Source: DAOTUL01 sp034437435 (lineage in GTDB: Bacteria > Chloroflexota > Anaerolineae > Aggregatilineales > Phototrophicaceae). From it: 13,886 bases of DNA. Location: NCBI GenBank assembly GCA_964417785.1, contig CAYQJO010000104.1, forward strand, positions 1 through 13,886. Reading direction: 5' to 3'. This document shows, one piece after another, positions 7,772 through 13,886 of the stretch. Positions within the stretch are counted from its first letter, which is position 1; each line of letters starts with the position of its first letter. Position numbers and translations under genes: made by a program. A model generated the notes under the pieces. The model ran no database searches and was not told the origin of the DNA. It saw only the letters and a program-made list of their open reading frames with translations.

Positions 7772-8842
7772 TTAATGGAGCGCCCGGTAGACGGACAGGG
7801 CGATTCGGGCAGATTTCTCCCAGGTAAACTGAGCGGCTTGCTCTGGACCTCGCTGGCTCCTGTGGCCCAGATTGAGTGCCTGTTCCAGCGCGGCGACGAT
7901 GGTTTCAGTATCATGCGGATCGATCAACCAGCCGGCATCGCCCATGACTTCCGGTATGGCGGAGTTGTCGCTGCCGATGACGGGTGTGCCGCAGGCCATC
8001 GCTTCCAGCAGCGGCATGCCGAATCCCTCGTAAAAGGTCGGCAGGACCAGCGCCGCCGCGCCGTTATAGATCACCGGGAGATCATCATCGCCGATGTCGC
8101 TGCGCCAGATGACTTCCGGGGTGGTCTGCACACGCTCAATGATGGCCTCGCAGTTCCAGCCAGCCTGCCCGACCAGCACCAGCGGCAAATCGCTTTTCAG
8201 TTCGATGAAAGCGTCCAGTAGGGCCGGGATATTCTTGCGTGGTTCCAGCGTGCCGACAAACAGCATGTAGCGCGATGGCAGATTCAGTTCGATCAAGCGT
8301 GAGACCGTCTGCGCCTGTGGCAGCGGACGGAAGCGCCTATCGACTCCGTGTGGCTGCACGGTGATCTTTTCCGCCGGGACCGCCAGCATGTCGATCAGAT
8401 CGCGCCGGGTGGCCTCGCTCACGCTCAGGATGTGGTCGGCGTGGTGGACCGCCGCTCGAATCTGGTTGCTGTAATAACGTATGGATGCGGCGTCTTTGTG
8501 CTGCGGAAAGTGTAGAAACGTCAGGTCATGAACGGTGATGACATGGCGACGTGCGCCGCGCAGCGGCGGGACGAAATCCGGGCTATGCAGGACGTCCAGC
8601 CAGTAAGGGGAAAGCTCAACCGAGAGCGTGAGACGCTCCAACCGGTGATGGGGCGGTGTCCACAGCCTGTGTTCGGGAAAACGGTCGGCCAGCGGAGTCG
8701 TCGCCTTACGGCTCTGGAAGACGGTAAAATGCTCACCCGGTTGCAGGCGTTCCAGGGCCAGGATAAGCTGCCGGGTGTAGGTGCTGATACCGCCGACGCG
8801 GTAAGCGTTCAAGCGAGCGTCAATGCCGATATGGTGTGTCAT
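7772..8842 (-). CDS. Glycosyltransferase family 4, mannosyltransferase-like
   Basis: 356 residues with a complete GT4 layout. The N-terminal domain has IGIDARLNAYRVGGISTYTRQL, the loop that contacts donor phosphates, and VHDLTFLHFP near 104-113. The C-terminal domain has MLFVGTLEPRKNIPALLDAF at 193-212 and the classic E-x7-E motif EGFGMPLLE at 272-280, followed by AMACGTPVIGSDNSAIPEV. It resembles cytoplasmic mannosyl- or rhamnosyl-transferases of O-antigen and exopolysaccharide clusters, but the sugar cannot be read from the sequence. The ATG overlaps the stop of the solute-binding-protein gene by four bases (ATGA) and there is no good Shine-Dalgarno, pointing to coupled translation. Confidence 0.93.
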   Translation of the reverse strand: MTHHIGIDARLNAYRVGGISTYTRQLILALERLQPGEHFTVFQSRKATTPLADRFPEHRLWTPPHHRLERLTLSVELSPYWLDVLHSPDFVPPLRGARRHVITVHDLTFLHFPQHKDAASIRYYSNQIRAAVHHADHILSVSEATRRDLIDMLAVPAEKITVQPHGVDRRFRPLPQAQTVSRLIELNLPSRYMLFVGTLEPRKNIPALLDAFIELKSDLPLVLVGQAGWNCEAIIERVQTTPEVIWRSDIGDDDLPVIYNGAAALVLPTFYEGFGMPLLEAMACGTPVIGSDNSAIPEVMGDAGWLIDPHDTETIVAALEQALNLGHRSQRGPEQAAQFTWEKSARIALSVYRALH

Positions 8843-9648
8843 TCGTTCAGTTTAATGCCGGAGTCGATCCGAAGCCAGCGTGAAACGATCTGGTCGATGG
8901 TGCCATCCTGCAAAAGGTCGCGGATCGCTTCATCCGCCGCGAGATAGGTGTTTTTGTGGTCACTGCGGACGGCGGTAACGAAGTGTGCATGTGTGATCTG
9001 GGTGAGATGCGGGGTCCATTCCGGGTGATCGTTGAGATAGAGTCCGGCGCTGACTCGATCCACCAGAGCCGTGTCGGCTACACCGATCCGGGCAGCATCC
9101 AGGGCATAATCGGGCAGTTCGTAGGGTTGTGACTCAAACGCATCAATGCGGCGCGACCACGCCCGGATTTCGCTATCGGCAGACGAGCCGAACTCAAAGG
9201 CCACCGACCGACCGGGCAGGGCGGTCATGCCATCCAATGGGTCCGCGCTGACCAGCACGAGTCCGGCGTCGAAGTAGGGGTGGGTGAAACGCACATCACG
9301 CAGGCTATCGAATATCAGTGATGAGATGATGATGTCTGCCTGATCGTTGATAAGCGAGTCGTAGAGTGCATCTATGCCAATGTTGGTGAAACGCACTGGC
9401 AGCCCAAGATGGTCGCCGATAGCTCTGCCAATGTCGATGTCGATACCGACCAGACCGTCCGCGTCGATGTAGTAGGCGAAGGGGATCGAACTGGCGTCGA
9501 CGGCGACTCTTATCTCGCCATGCGGGAAAGCTGGTTTATGTTCATCAGGGCGGTGCATAACGACGATCAACATGACAGCACCCACCAGCGAGGCGACCGC
9601 CAGGACCGGCCAGCGTGATTTCAGGATTCGACGGGTGGCAGCAGCCAC
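8839..9648 (-). CDS. Membrane-anchored family-3 extracellular solute-binding protein (amino-acid-type), without permease genes
   Basis: 269 residues. One hydrophobic segment at about 14-31 (WPVLAVASLVGAVMLIVV) follows a basic N-terminus (RRILKSR). No lipobox cysteine follows, so it looks like an uncleaved signal anchor with the domain outside. Residues 45-265 match the SBP_bac_3 fold: IRVAVDASSIPFAYY, GIDIDIGRAIGDHLG, ADIIISSLIFDSLRDVRFTHPYFDAGL (with the arginine of the ligand carboxylate site region) and ADTALVDRVSA. Such domains bind amino acids or similar small molecules for ABC import or as sensors. No permease or ATPase gene is nearby, and it sits among glycan genes, so a sensing or accessory role is possible. 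The GTG start is supported by AGGAGG seven bases upstream and overlaps the preceding gene by 28 bases. Confidence 0.87.
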   Translation of the reverse strand: MAAATRRILKSRWPVLAVASLVGAVMLIVVMHRPDEHKPAFPHGEIRVAVDASSIPFAYYIDADGLVGIDIDIGRAIGDHLGLPVRFTNIGIDALYDSLINDQADIIISSLIFDSLRDVRFTHPYFDAGLVLVSADPLDGMTALPGRSVAFEFGSSADSEIRAWSRRIDAFESQPYELPDYALDAARIGVADTALVDRVSAGLYLNDHPEWTPHLTQITHAHFVTAVRSDHKNTYLAADEAIRDLLQDGTIDQIVSRWLRIDSGIKLNE

Positions 9649-10796
9649 AGATCACCCTCCTGTTCCCATCCGCGTGCATAAGCCTGGATGGCGTAGTAAA
9701 TAGGTTTGCGCTGGAACTCCGGCGTGACCAGGGTGAAATTGTCGCGGTAGTTGTTCTCCCAGCGGGGATAGCGCATCACCCAGATGCATAGTTGATTCAT
9801 CCAGGGCCAGTTTCCCTCAGCCCAGGTGAATGCGTTTAGCGTCTGAGCGATCCGCTGTGACGGGCGGACTGCTTTGGTCCAGCGTGGATGGTCATTCCAG
9901 CCGCTCTCGGTGATATAAACCGGTTTCTCCGCATAGCGTGCCATGATGGCATACACCAGTTCGGCGCGACGGAAGTTGAGCGCGTCTTCGGCAGGAGGAT
10001 CGGTCGCCGGGTGGGTGAGTCCGTAGGTGTGGATCGCCAGCGCGTCGAAATAATCGGCGGCACCGGCTTCGTACATGGATTCGAGGTAGATCAGATCGTT
10101 CAGGCCATGCGGACTGCCGAGCGGCTCCAATGTGGGGGCCAGCGCTCCGGCCAGGATTACCACGTCCGGGTTGGCTTTGTGGGCCGGCGTATAGACCGCC
10201 TTGAGCATGTCTACGTAGGCAACCGGATCAGGTGGCTGGCCGCCCCACTCGAAGGCCAGATTCGGCTCATTCCAGATGATGATGTGATCGACTACACCGG
10301 CGTAACGGTCGGCAAAACGGGCGACAAAGCGGGCGAAGTCGTCATAAGACTTCGCTGGCAAGTAATTAAAAGTTGTCTCGTCCGGACGCGCCCATTCTGG
10401 CACCAGTCCCATGCGGGCGATCACCCGGATACCCTGGGTGCGGGCGTGGTCGATGATACGGTCGGCCTGAGTCCAGTTAAGCTGGCCTTCATGCGGTTCG
10501 ATATAAGCCCAGGGAAAGAACTCGACAATGGTATCCGCGCCCATCTCGCGTACATCCAGAAGGGTCTGGCGAATTTTCCACTCCTCAACTTCTTCGATCA
10601 ATCGAGTGTGGACGCAGACCTGGGGTTGCACAGCCTCGACAATTTTCTGGTTCTCCGGGTACAAGCGGTGTTGTGGGGCAGCCAGATTGCTCAGGATGAT
10701 ATAGAACAGTCCGATACGCAGTAACCAGACGTGTTGAGCCTCAATACAATATTGCAACAGTGTTTGAAATCTGTTGCAGCTTCGTTTATACTTCAC
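9621..10796 (-). CDS. Membrane-anchored clan GH-A glycoside hydrolase-like protein (GH39/GH5-like barrel)
   Basis: Up to 391 residues. A hydrophobic segment at about 23-40 (VWLLRIGLFYIILSNLAA) looks like a signal anchor, placing the barrel outside the cell. The (beta/alpha)8 hydrolase signature is clear: MGADTIVEFFPWAYIEPHEG at 85-104, the acid/base Glu in IIIWNEPN (E177), IHTYG at 255-259, and the nucleophile Glu in VYITESGW (E297). The pair WNEPN/TESGW is the clan GH-A pattern; the exact family and substrate are uncertain. It is probably the first gene of the five-gene cluster and may trim or process the glycan made by the transferases. The longest frame starts with GTG at 10796, but bases 10764-10792 hold the promoter of the divergent gene and there is no clear Shine-Dalgarno. 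A TTG at 10757 (residue 14) is an alternative start. The end overlaps the next gene by 28 bases. Confidence 0.85.
   Translation of the reverse strand: MKYKRSCNRFQTLLQYCIEAQHVWLLRIGLFYIILSNLAAPQHRLYPENQKIVEAVQPQVCVHTRLIEEVEEWKIRQTLLDVREMGADTIVEFFPWAYIEPHEGQLNWTQADRIIDHARTQGIRVIARMGLVPEWARPDETTFNYLPAKSYDDFARFVARFADRYAGVVDHIIIWNEPNLAFEWGGQPPDPVAYVDMLKAVYTPAHKANPDVVILAGALAPTLEPLGSPHGLNDLIYLESMYEAGAADYFDALAIHTYGLTHPATDPPAEDALNFRRAELVYAIMARYAEKPVYITESGWNDHPRWTKAVRPSQRIAQTLNAFTWAEGNWPWMNQLCIWVMRYPRWENNYRDNFTLVTPEFQRKPIYYAIQAYARGWEQEGDLWLLPPVES
9656..9661 (-). promoter_or_regulatory. Shine-Dalgarno AGGAGG for the solute-binding protein
   Basis: Read on the minus strand this is AGGAGG, seven bases before the GTG at 9648. 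It lies inside the coding sequence of the upstream glycosidase-like gene and decides the GTG start, because no other start codon precedes the membrane segment. Confidence 0.7.
10753..10778. promoter_or_regulatory. Candidate operator: 8-bp inverted repeat around the -35 box
   Basis: TGCAACAG (10753-10760) and CTGTTGCA (10771-10778) are perfect inverted copies separated by ten bases, with the -35 hexamer of the divergent promoter inside the spacer. This is the geometry of a dimeric repressor site. It also lies at the very 5' end of the glycosidase-like gene on the other strand. The regulator is unknown. Confidence 0.55.
10764..10792 (+). promoter_or_regulatory. Sigma-70-type promoter for the TIR-SUMF1 gene
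   Basis: TTGAAA (10764-10769) and TATACT (10787-10792) are separated by 17 bases, close to the housekeeping consensus at ideal spacing. Transcription would begin near 10799, leaving a leader of about 30 bases before the ATG at 10831. Confidence 0.65.
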
Positions 10797-10830
10797 TTAA
10801 CGTATTCTCATCTCGATGACAGGGACTACC

Positions 10831-12300
10831 ATGCGCCTCTTCGTAAGCTATGCCCGTGTCGATAAACCCTACTGTGTCAAAATCGTAGATGTGCTGGAAG
10901 ATGTTCATGATGTCTGGTATGACCATCGCATCCACGCCGGGCAGGACTGGTGGCAGGTCATTCAAGATAATATCCACAAGTGTGAAGGCTTCATATACCT
11001 GATTTCGCCTGAGTCGGTCAAATCAGAATACTGCCAGAAGGAATTTGAGCTTGCTTGCTCGTTGGGCAAACACGTCTTCCCGGTTCAGATTCATGCCGAT
11101 GTGCGGGTGCCGGATTCGCTGAAGCATGTGCAAAACATTGATCTGACAAAAGGTCTTGATCTGGACGCGGTGAAGACGCTGCTGAACAGCATTCTGGTGC
11201 TGGAGCGTCTGGATAACAAGCCGCTCAGTAACGGTCATGGAAAGGTAGTCCCAGAAGTGGCTCCGGCGGTTCCCTTCGATGCTGAAGGTTTGATCGCCGA
11301 TGTGGCAAAGTCGATGGATTCTGGTGACTATGACCGCGCTGTCTATCTGCTCAAGCGTGCCAGAGACAATAAGCTGCAAATCCGCTTTATCAATCTGGCG
11401 AGTATGCTGCAAGAGGCGGAAGTCCAACTGGAACGACAGGCGTATGAGCGGCAGGCGGAACGGGAATACAAGCCCATCGTGCATATGATCCAGTCGGATA
11501 CTCTGCGTAAGAAAGGGTGTGAGTCGTTCCAGGCGTTTCATAAGGAGTTTCCTGGATATGATCCAGAGAACATCGGCGCTGTTTGTGCTGTTGAATTGAT
11601 GCCGATGCTGGAATGGATCGATATCCAGGCGGGCGAGGTGACGATCCAGCATGGGCAGAAGAAGATTACTTATTTTGTCGACGGGTTCAAGATCGCTCGC
11701 TACCCGGTAACGAACGCGCAGTATCAGGCGTTTACTGACGCAGAGGATGGCTATAAGAATCCCCAATGGTGGGACTCGTCGCCGCATGCAAAGAAATGGT
11801 TCAAGCAGCATCCACGTCCATTACAATTGAAGGTTGTCTGGGGCGAACATCCCCGTTCGAGGATCTCATTCTACGAGGCGAAAGCGTTTGCTCGCTGGCT
11901 GAGTGTACGCACAGGTTGGACTATTGATCTGCCGACCGAGCAGCAGTGGCAGCGGGCGGCCCAGGGCGACGACAACCGTCTGTATCCCTGGGGCACCCGG
12001 TTTAACAAGGCGTGCTGCAACTGCAAACCAACCGGCCTACGGGCTGTCTCGAAGGTGAATCACTACGACAAGGGTGTCAGTCCGTTTGGTGTTTATGATA
12101 TGGCGGGGAATGTTTGGGAATGGTGTGACAGTGTGAACTATGAAAATCGCAATGGTGGCAAGAGTGACGAAGACCTGCCGCGTGCGGTGCGTGGTGGCTC
12201 ATTTATCAGCGTGGCACAGCGCCTCCGCAACACCTACCACTTCTATCTGGCTCCGCACTATCAATACCCGACCAACGGCTTCCGTCTGGCGATCCGTTAG
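10831..12300 (+). CDS. TIR domain protein fused to a non-catalytic SUMF1/formylglycine-generating-enzyme-like (C-type lectin fold) domain
   Basis: 489 residues from the ATG at 10831, which has AGGG six bases upstream; an in-frame ATG at 10816 would add five residues before the usual TIR opening. Residues 1-125 form a TIR domain: MRLFVSYARVDKPYC, the BB-loop region WYDHRIHAGQDWW, and ISPESVKSEYCQKE, whose last Glu (E71) matches the catalytic Glu of NAD-cleaving TIR domains. Residues 130-260 are a helical, charged linker (ERQAYERQAEREYKPI). Residues 263-489 are a SUMF1 domain: FKIARYPVTNAQYQAF, DLPTEQQWQRAA, YPWGTRFN, YDMAGNVWEWC, VRGGSF and the ending NGFRLAIR. The two cysteines of true formylglycine-generating enzymes after RGGSF are absent (SFISVAQRL), so this is probably a ligand-binding lectin-type module. 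Inference: the C-terminal part senses a signal and the TIR part depletes NAD or makes a nucleotide messenger, as in bacterial conflict systems. It shares stop-codon bases with the convergent next gene. Confidence 0.92.
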   Translation: MRLFVSYARVDKPYCVKIVDVLEDVHDVWYDHRIHAGQDWWQVIQDNIHKCEGFIYLISPESVKSEYCQKEFELACSLGKHVFPVQIHADVRVPDSLKHVQNIDLTKGLDLDAVKTLLNSILVLERLDNKPLSNGHGKVVPEVAPAVPFDAEGLIADVAKSMDSGDYDRAVYLLKRARDNKLQIRFINLASMLQEAEVQLERQAYERQAEREYKPIVHMIQSDTLRKKGCESFQAFHKEFPGYDPENIGAVCAVELMPMLEWIDIQAGEVTIQHGQKKITYFVDGFKIARYPVTNAQYQAFTDAEDGYKNPQWWDSSPHAKKWFKQHPRPLQLKVVWGEHPRSRISFYEAKAFARWLSVRTGWTIDLPTEQQWQRAAQGDDNRLYPWGTRFNKACCNCKPTGLRAVSKVNHYDKGVSPFGVYDMAGNVWEWCDSVNYENRNGGKSDEDLPRAVRGGSFISVAQRLRNTYHFYLAPHYQYPTNGFRLAIR

Positions 12301-13886
12301 ATAAAAAACGATTCGGGTGCCTGCAACCGGATGTCGGCGTCAATGACGGCCTCCCACGATGCGTTGAACAGCCCCTCCGGCAGGTGATAGGTGCGCAGGT
12401 TGTGCAAATAGTCCACGCTGAAAATGCGCAGTGCGGGATATGCCTCGCTGGGATAGTCGAAGACTCTTGCATGCGCGTTTTCCATGCCGCCGATCCAGCG
12501 GAACAGCAGTTCATCCGCCGGACGATAATAGCCTCCCACGCGCACCATCCAATCCGGAATGTTCACACAGCCAGCACTGGTACGCCCGTAGATGTTCTCC
12601 TGGTTGACGGTGGTGGCCCAGCGCTGCCAGGGTGATCCATGCAGCGCATAACCTTCGCTGCCGAAGAAGCTGGTGAAGGGGACACCCGGTGCCCAGGGCT
12701 GCATGCTGCGGGCCAGCCATTTACTGGTGATGACCTGCACGCCGCGTGGGGTTGCATCCGGGTTGAGGACAATCGGCACGCGCAGAATCGGCTGCGGTCC
12801 CTCAAACGCCATCAGTTCCCGTGCCTGCAAGTTGATGACGATGAACTTATCGCTGGCGCGGATACCGTCCGTGATCTGTGGGATCGGTTGGCCGTAATCC
12901 AGTGCAATCGGCCAGATGTCACGCCGCTGCACGAACAGGCGCGTCCCCAACCGCACGCGCACGTTGTCGCGCTCGTCATCGGGCAGGAGTTCCACCCATT
13001 CTGAATCGACATCGACAAAGCGTACCAGCGCCCCCTGCATCAGCAGATGCACGCCGAAGCGTGTCGAGCGGATGATAGGGTTATGCAGCGGTTTGTACTC
13101 GCTGTCGTAGACCTGCACACCTTCCGGCAGGACAAAGCCATAGTGATAGACCCCGGCGGTCTGATCGGTTTGCTGCGGATAGGCGATTTGGAGATGGGCG
13201 GTATAGGTTGCCAGCAGTTCGTCAGCGCTGACCGCGTTGAAACGGTGGTTGTGGATGATCTCGTTATAACGTCCGCGCAGAGTGCGATTCAACTCCTCGA
13301 AGACGGTGGGCAGAGCATCCGTCGCCGCCAGTGACAGCATAACCAGCAGGTAGCGGTGTCCGTCCGGTAGTTCGATCAAACCGGCGTCGGTGATGACGGT
13401 CCCGGCATCGGTGATAAGCGAGCCGTTTTTGCTGTATGGGGTACCATTCAAATCGGTCGCTAACCGTTCCAGGTTGGCCCCGCGATTGTCATGGATGGTA
13501 CTCAGCAAATCCAGGCACACGCGCAGGCCGTCGGATGGTAGATTTCCCAGCATCCACAGGTAGAACAGGCCCAGATCACGCGGGGTCATCAGGTTCTCGA
13601 AGGTGACGATCTGCCCGCTGACGGTGGTGCCGCGCCCCAGGTAGCGTGGATCAACCGCAGACATATTCGCAGCGATACCCTGGTTCCAGGCGCTCAGTGC
13701 GGAAAGCTGCGATACGCCGACCCGGTCGCTGGCCCAGTCGTTGAAAAGCACCAGCGGCTCGCGGCTGTCCTGGATTTCGGCCAGATAAGACAACACCTCG
13801 CCGGTCGCCGGGTTGTCGCTGCGTACTAACGCCTGATACAACGCCCGCAGCACTGGCTCGCCGCTGGTGGGCCAGTCTGCTACCGG
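12297..13886 (-). CDS. Beta-lactamase/PBP-fold serine hydrolase domain fused to a YkuD L,D-transpeptidase, N-terminus outside window
   Basis: The frame is open to the window edge; 529 residues are visible and the start is not. Visible residues about 1-210 look like the second half of a class A beta-lactamase-type domain: an SDN triad (residues 23-25, RSDNPATGEVL), MTPRDLGLFYLWML, and a KTG-like KNGS (153-155) followed by DAG and a strand. The SxxK serine motif should lie upstream. Residues about 240-340 are a beta-rich linker, possibly SH3-like. Residues about 345-470 form a YkuD L,D-transpeptidase: KFIVINLQARELMAF, TPRGVQVITSKW, YALHGSPW with His416, and TSAGCVNI with catalytic Cys440. The usual SHGC is SAGC here. 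The protein probably acts outside the membrane on peptidoglycan cross-links; the GTG at 13853 is unlikely to be the start. Its stop overlaps the TIR gene's stop by four bases. Confidence 0.87.
   Translation of the reverse strand, partial: PVADWPTSGEPVLRALYQALVRSDNPATGEVLSYLAEIQDSREPLVLFNDWASDRVGVSQLSALSAWNQGIAANMSAVDPRYLGRGTTVSGQIVTFENLMTPRDLGLFYLWMLGNLPSDGLRVCLDLLSTIHDNRGANLERLATDLNGTPYSKNGSLITDAGTVITDAGLIELPDGHRYLLVMLSLAATDALPTVFEELNRTLRGRYNEIIHNHRFNAVSADELLATYTAHLQIAYPQQTDQTAGVYHYGFVLPEGVQVYDSEYKPLHNPIIRSTRFGVHLLMQGALVRFVDVDSEWVELLPDDERDNVRVRLGTRLFVQRRDIWPIALDYGQPIPQITDGIRASDKFIVINLQARELMAFEGPQPILRVPIVLNPDATPRGVQVITSKWLARSMQPWAPGVPFTSFFGSEGYALHGSPWQRWATTVNQENIYGRTSAGCVNIPDWMVRVGGYYRPADELLFRWIGGMENAHARVFDYPSEAYPALRIFSVDYLHNLRTYHLPEGLFNASWEAVIDADIRLQAPESFFI

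Noticed and set aside
7771..7914. 48-codon N-terminal extension of the second GT4 (start at 7914)
   Set aside because: The extension overlaps the end of the preceding GT4 and is unlike GT4 N-termini; the ATG at 7770 gives the expected opening strand and sits one base after the preceding stop.
7126..8221. Plus-strand open frames (202 and 161 codons) opposite the two GT4 genes
   Set aside because: Both GT4 genes are unmistakable on the minus strand; these are complementary shadows.
9888..10724. 278-codon plus-strand open frame inside the glycosidase-like gene
   Set aside because: The minus strand carries both catalytic Glu motifs of a GH-A hydrolase; the plus frame has no recognisable fold and no ribosome site was noted.
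10801..12300. Lower GC in the TIR-SUMF1 gene as a sign of recent transfer
   Set aside because: Hand counts of single 60-base lines gave about 40-53% here against 58-68% in several other lines, but one line of ppk2 also gave about 43%, so spot counts cannot separate transfer from ordinary variation.

Overview
The window is a gene-dense piece of a bacterial genome with moderately high GC and almost no intergenic DNA. I think it comes from a Chloroflexota member, probably Anaerolineae-like. This is an inference from gene style: a TIR domain opening with MRLFVSYARVDKPYC fused to a SUMF1/C-type-lectin domain, several surface glycosyltransferases, and a beta-lactamase-fold/L,D-transpeptidase fusion. 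No rRNA, tRNA, CRISPR array, insertion sequence or long non-coding stretch was seen. A run of exactly 100 N (3715-3814) is an assembly gap inside one gene.

Layout. (1) 1-5365, plus strand: the end of a c-type cytochrome, an NFACT/RqcH-like ribosome rescue factor, a PPK2 polyphosphate kinase, and a pyruvate phosphate dikinase (PPDK). The first three are joined by 1-base and 4-base stop/start overlaps. The PPDK follows after 30 bases and appears to lack about 103 N-terminal residues of the ATP-grasp domain, yet has a well-placed Shine-Dalgarno. (2) 5349-10796, minus strand: a five-gene cluster, in transcription order a membrane-anchored clan GH-A glycosidase-like protein, a membrane-anchored family-3 solute-binding protein, two GT4 glycosyltransferases and a GT9 glycosyltransferase. 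Junctions are 28- and 4-base overlaps or 1-base gaps, so this is very likely one operon for a surface or extracellular glycan. (3) 10753-12300, plus strand: a recognisable promoter (TTGAAA, 17 bases, TATACT) whose -35 box lies in the loop of an 8-bp inverted repeat, driving a TIR-SUMF1 fusion that looks like a sensor/effector of a conflict or cell-death system. (4) 12297-13886, minus strand: the C-terminal part of a cell-wall protein joining a serine beta-lactamase/PBP-type domain to a YkuD L,D-transpeptidase.

How the parts may work together. PPK2 (class III by resemblance) can recharge AMP with polyphosphate, and PPDK makes AMP when it forms PEP, so the two could be coupled in energy metabolism. 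The five-gene cluster plausibly builds or trims a polysaccharide. The TIR-SUMF1 gene is divergent from that operon, and the shared 5' region holds the inverted repeat, so one regulator could act on both. Both convergent gene pairs overlap at their 3' ends (17 and 4 bases), leaving no room for ordinary terminators. The points most worth a second look are the truncated PPDK next to PPK2, the TIR-SUMF1 protein with its palindromic control region, and the beta-lactamase/L,D-transpeptidase fusion.
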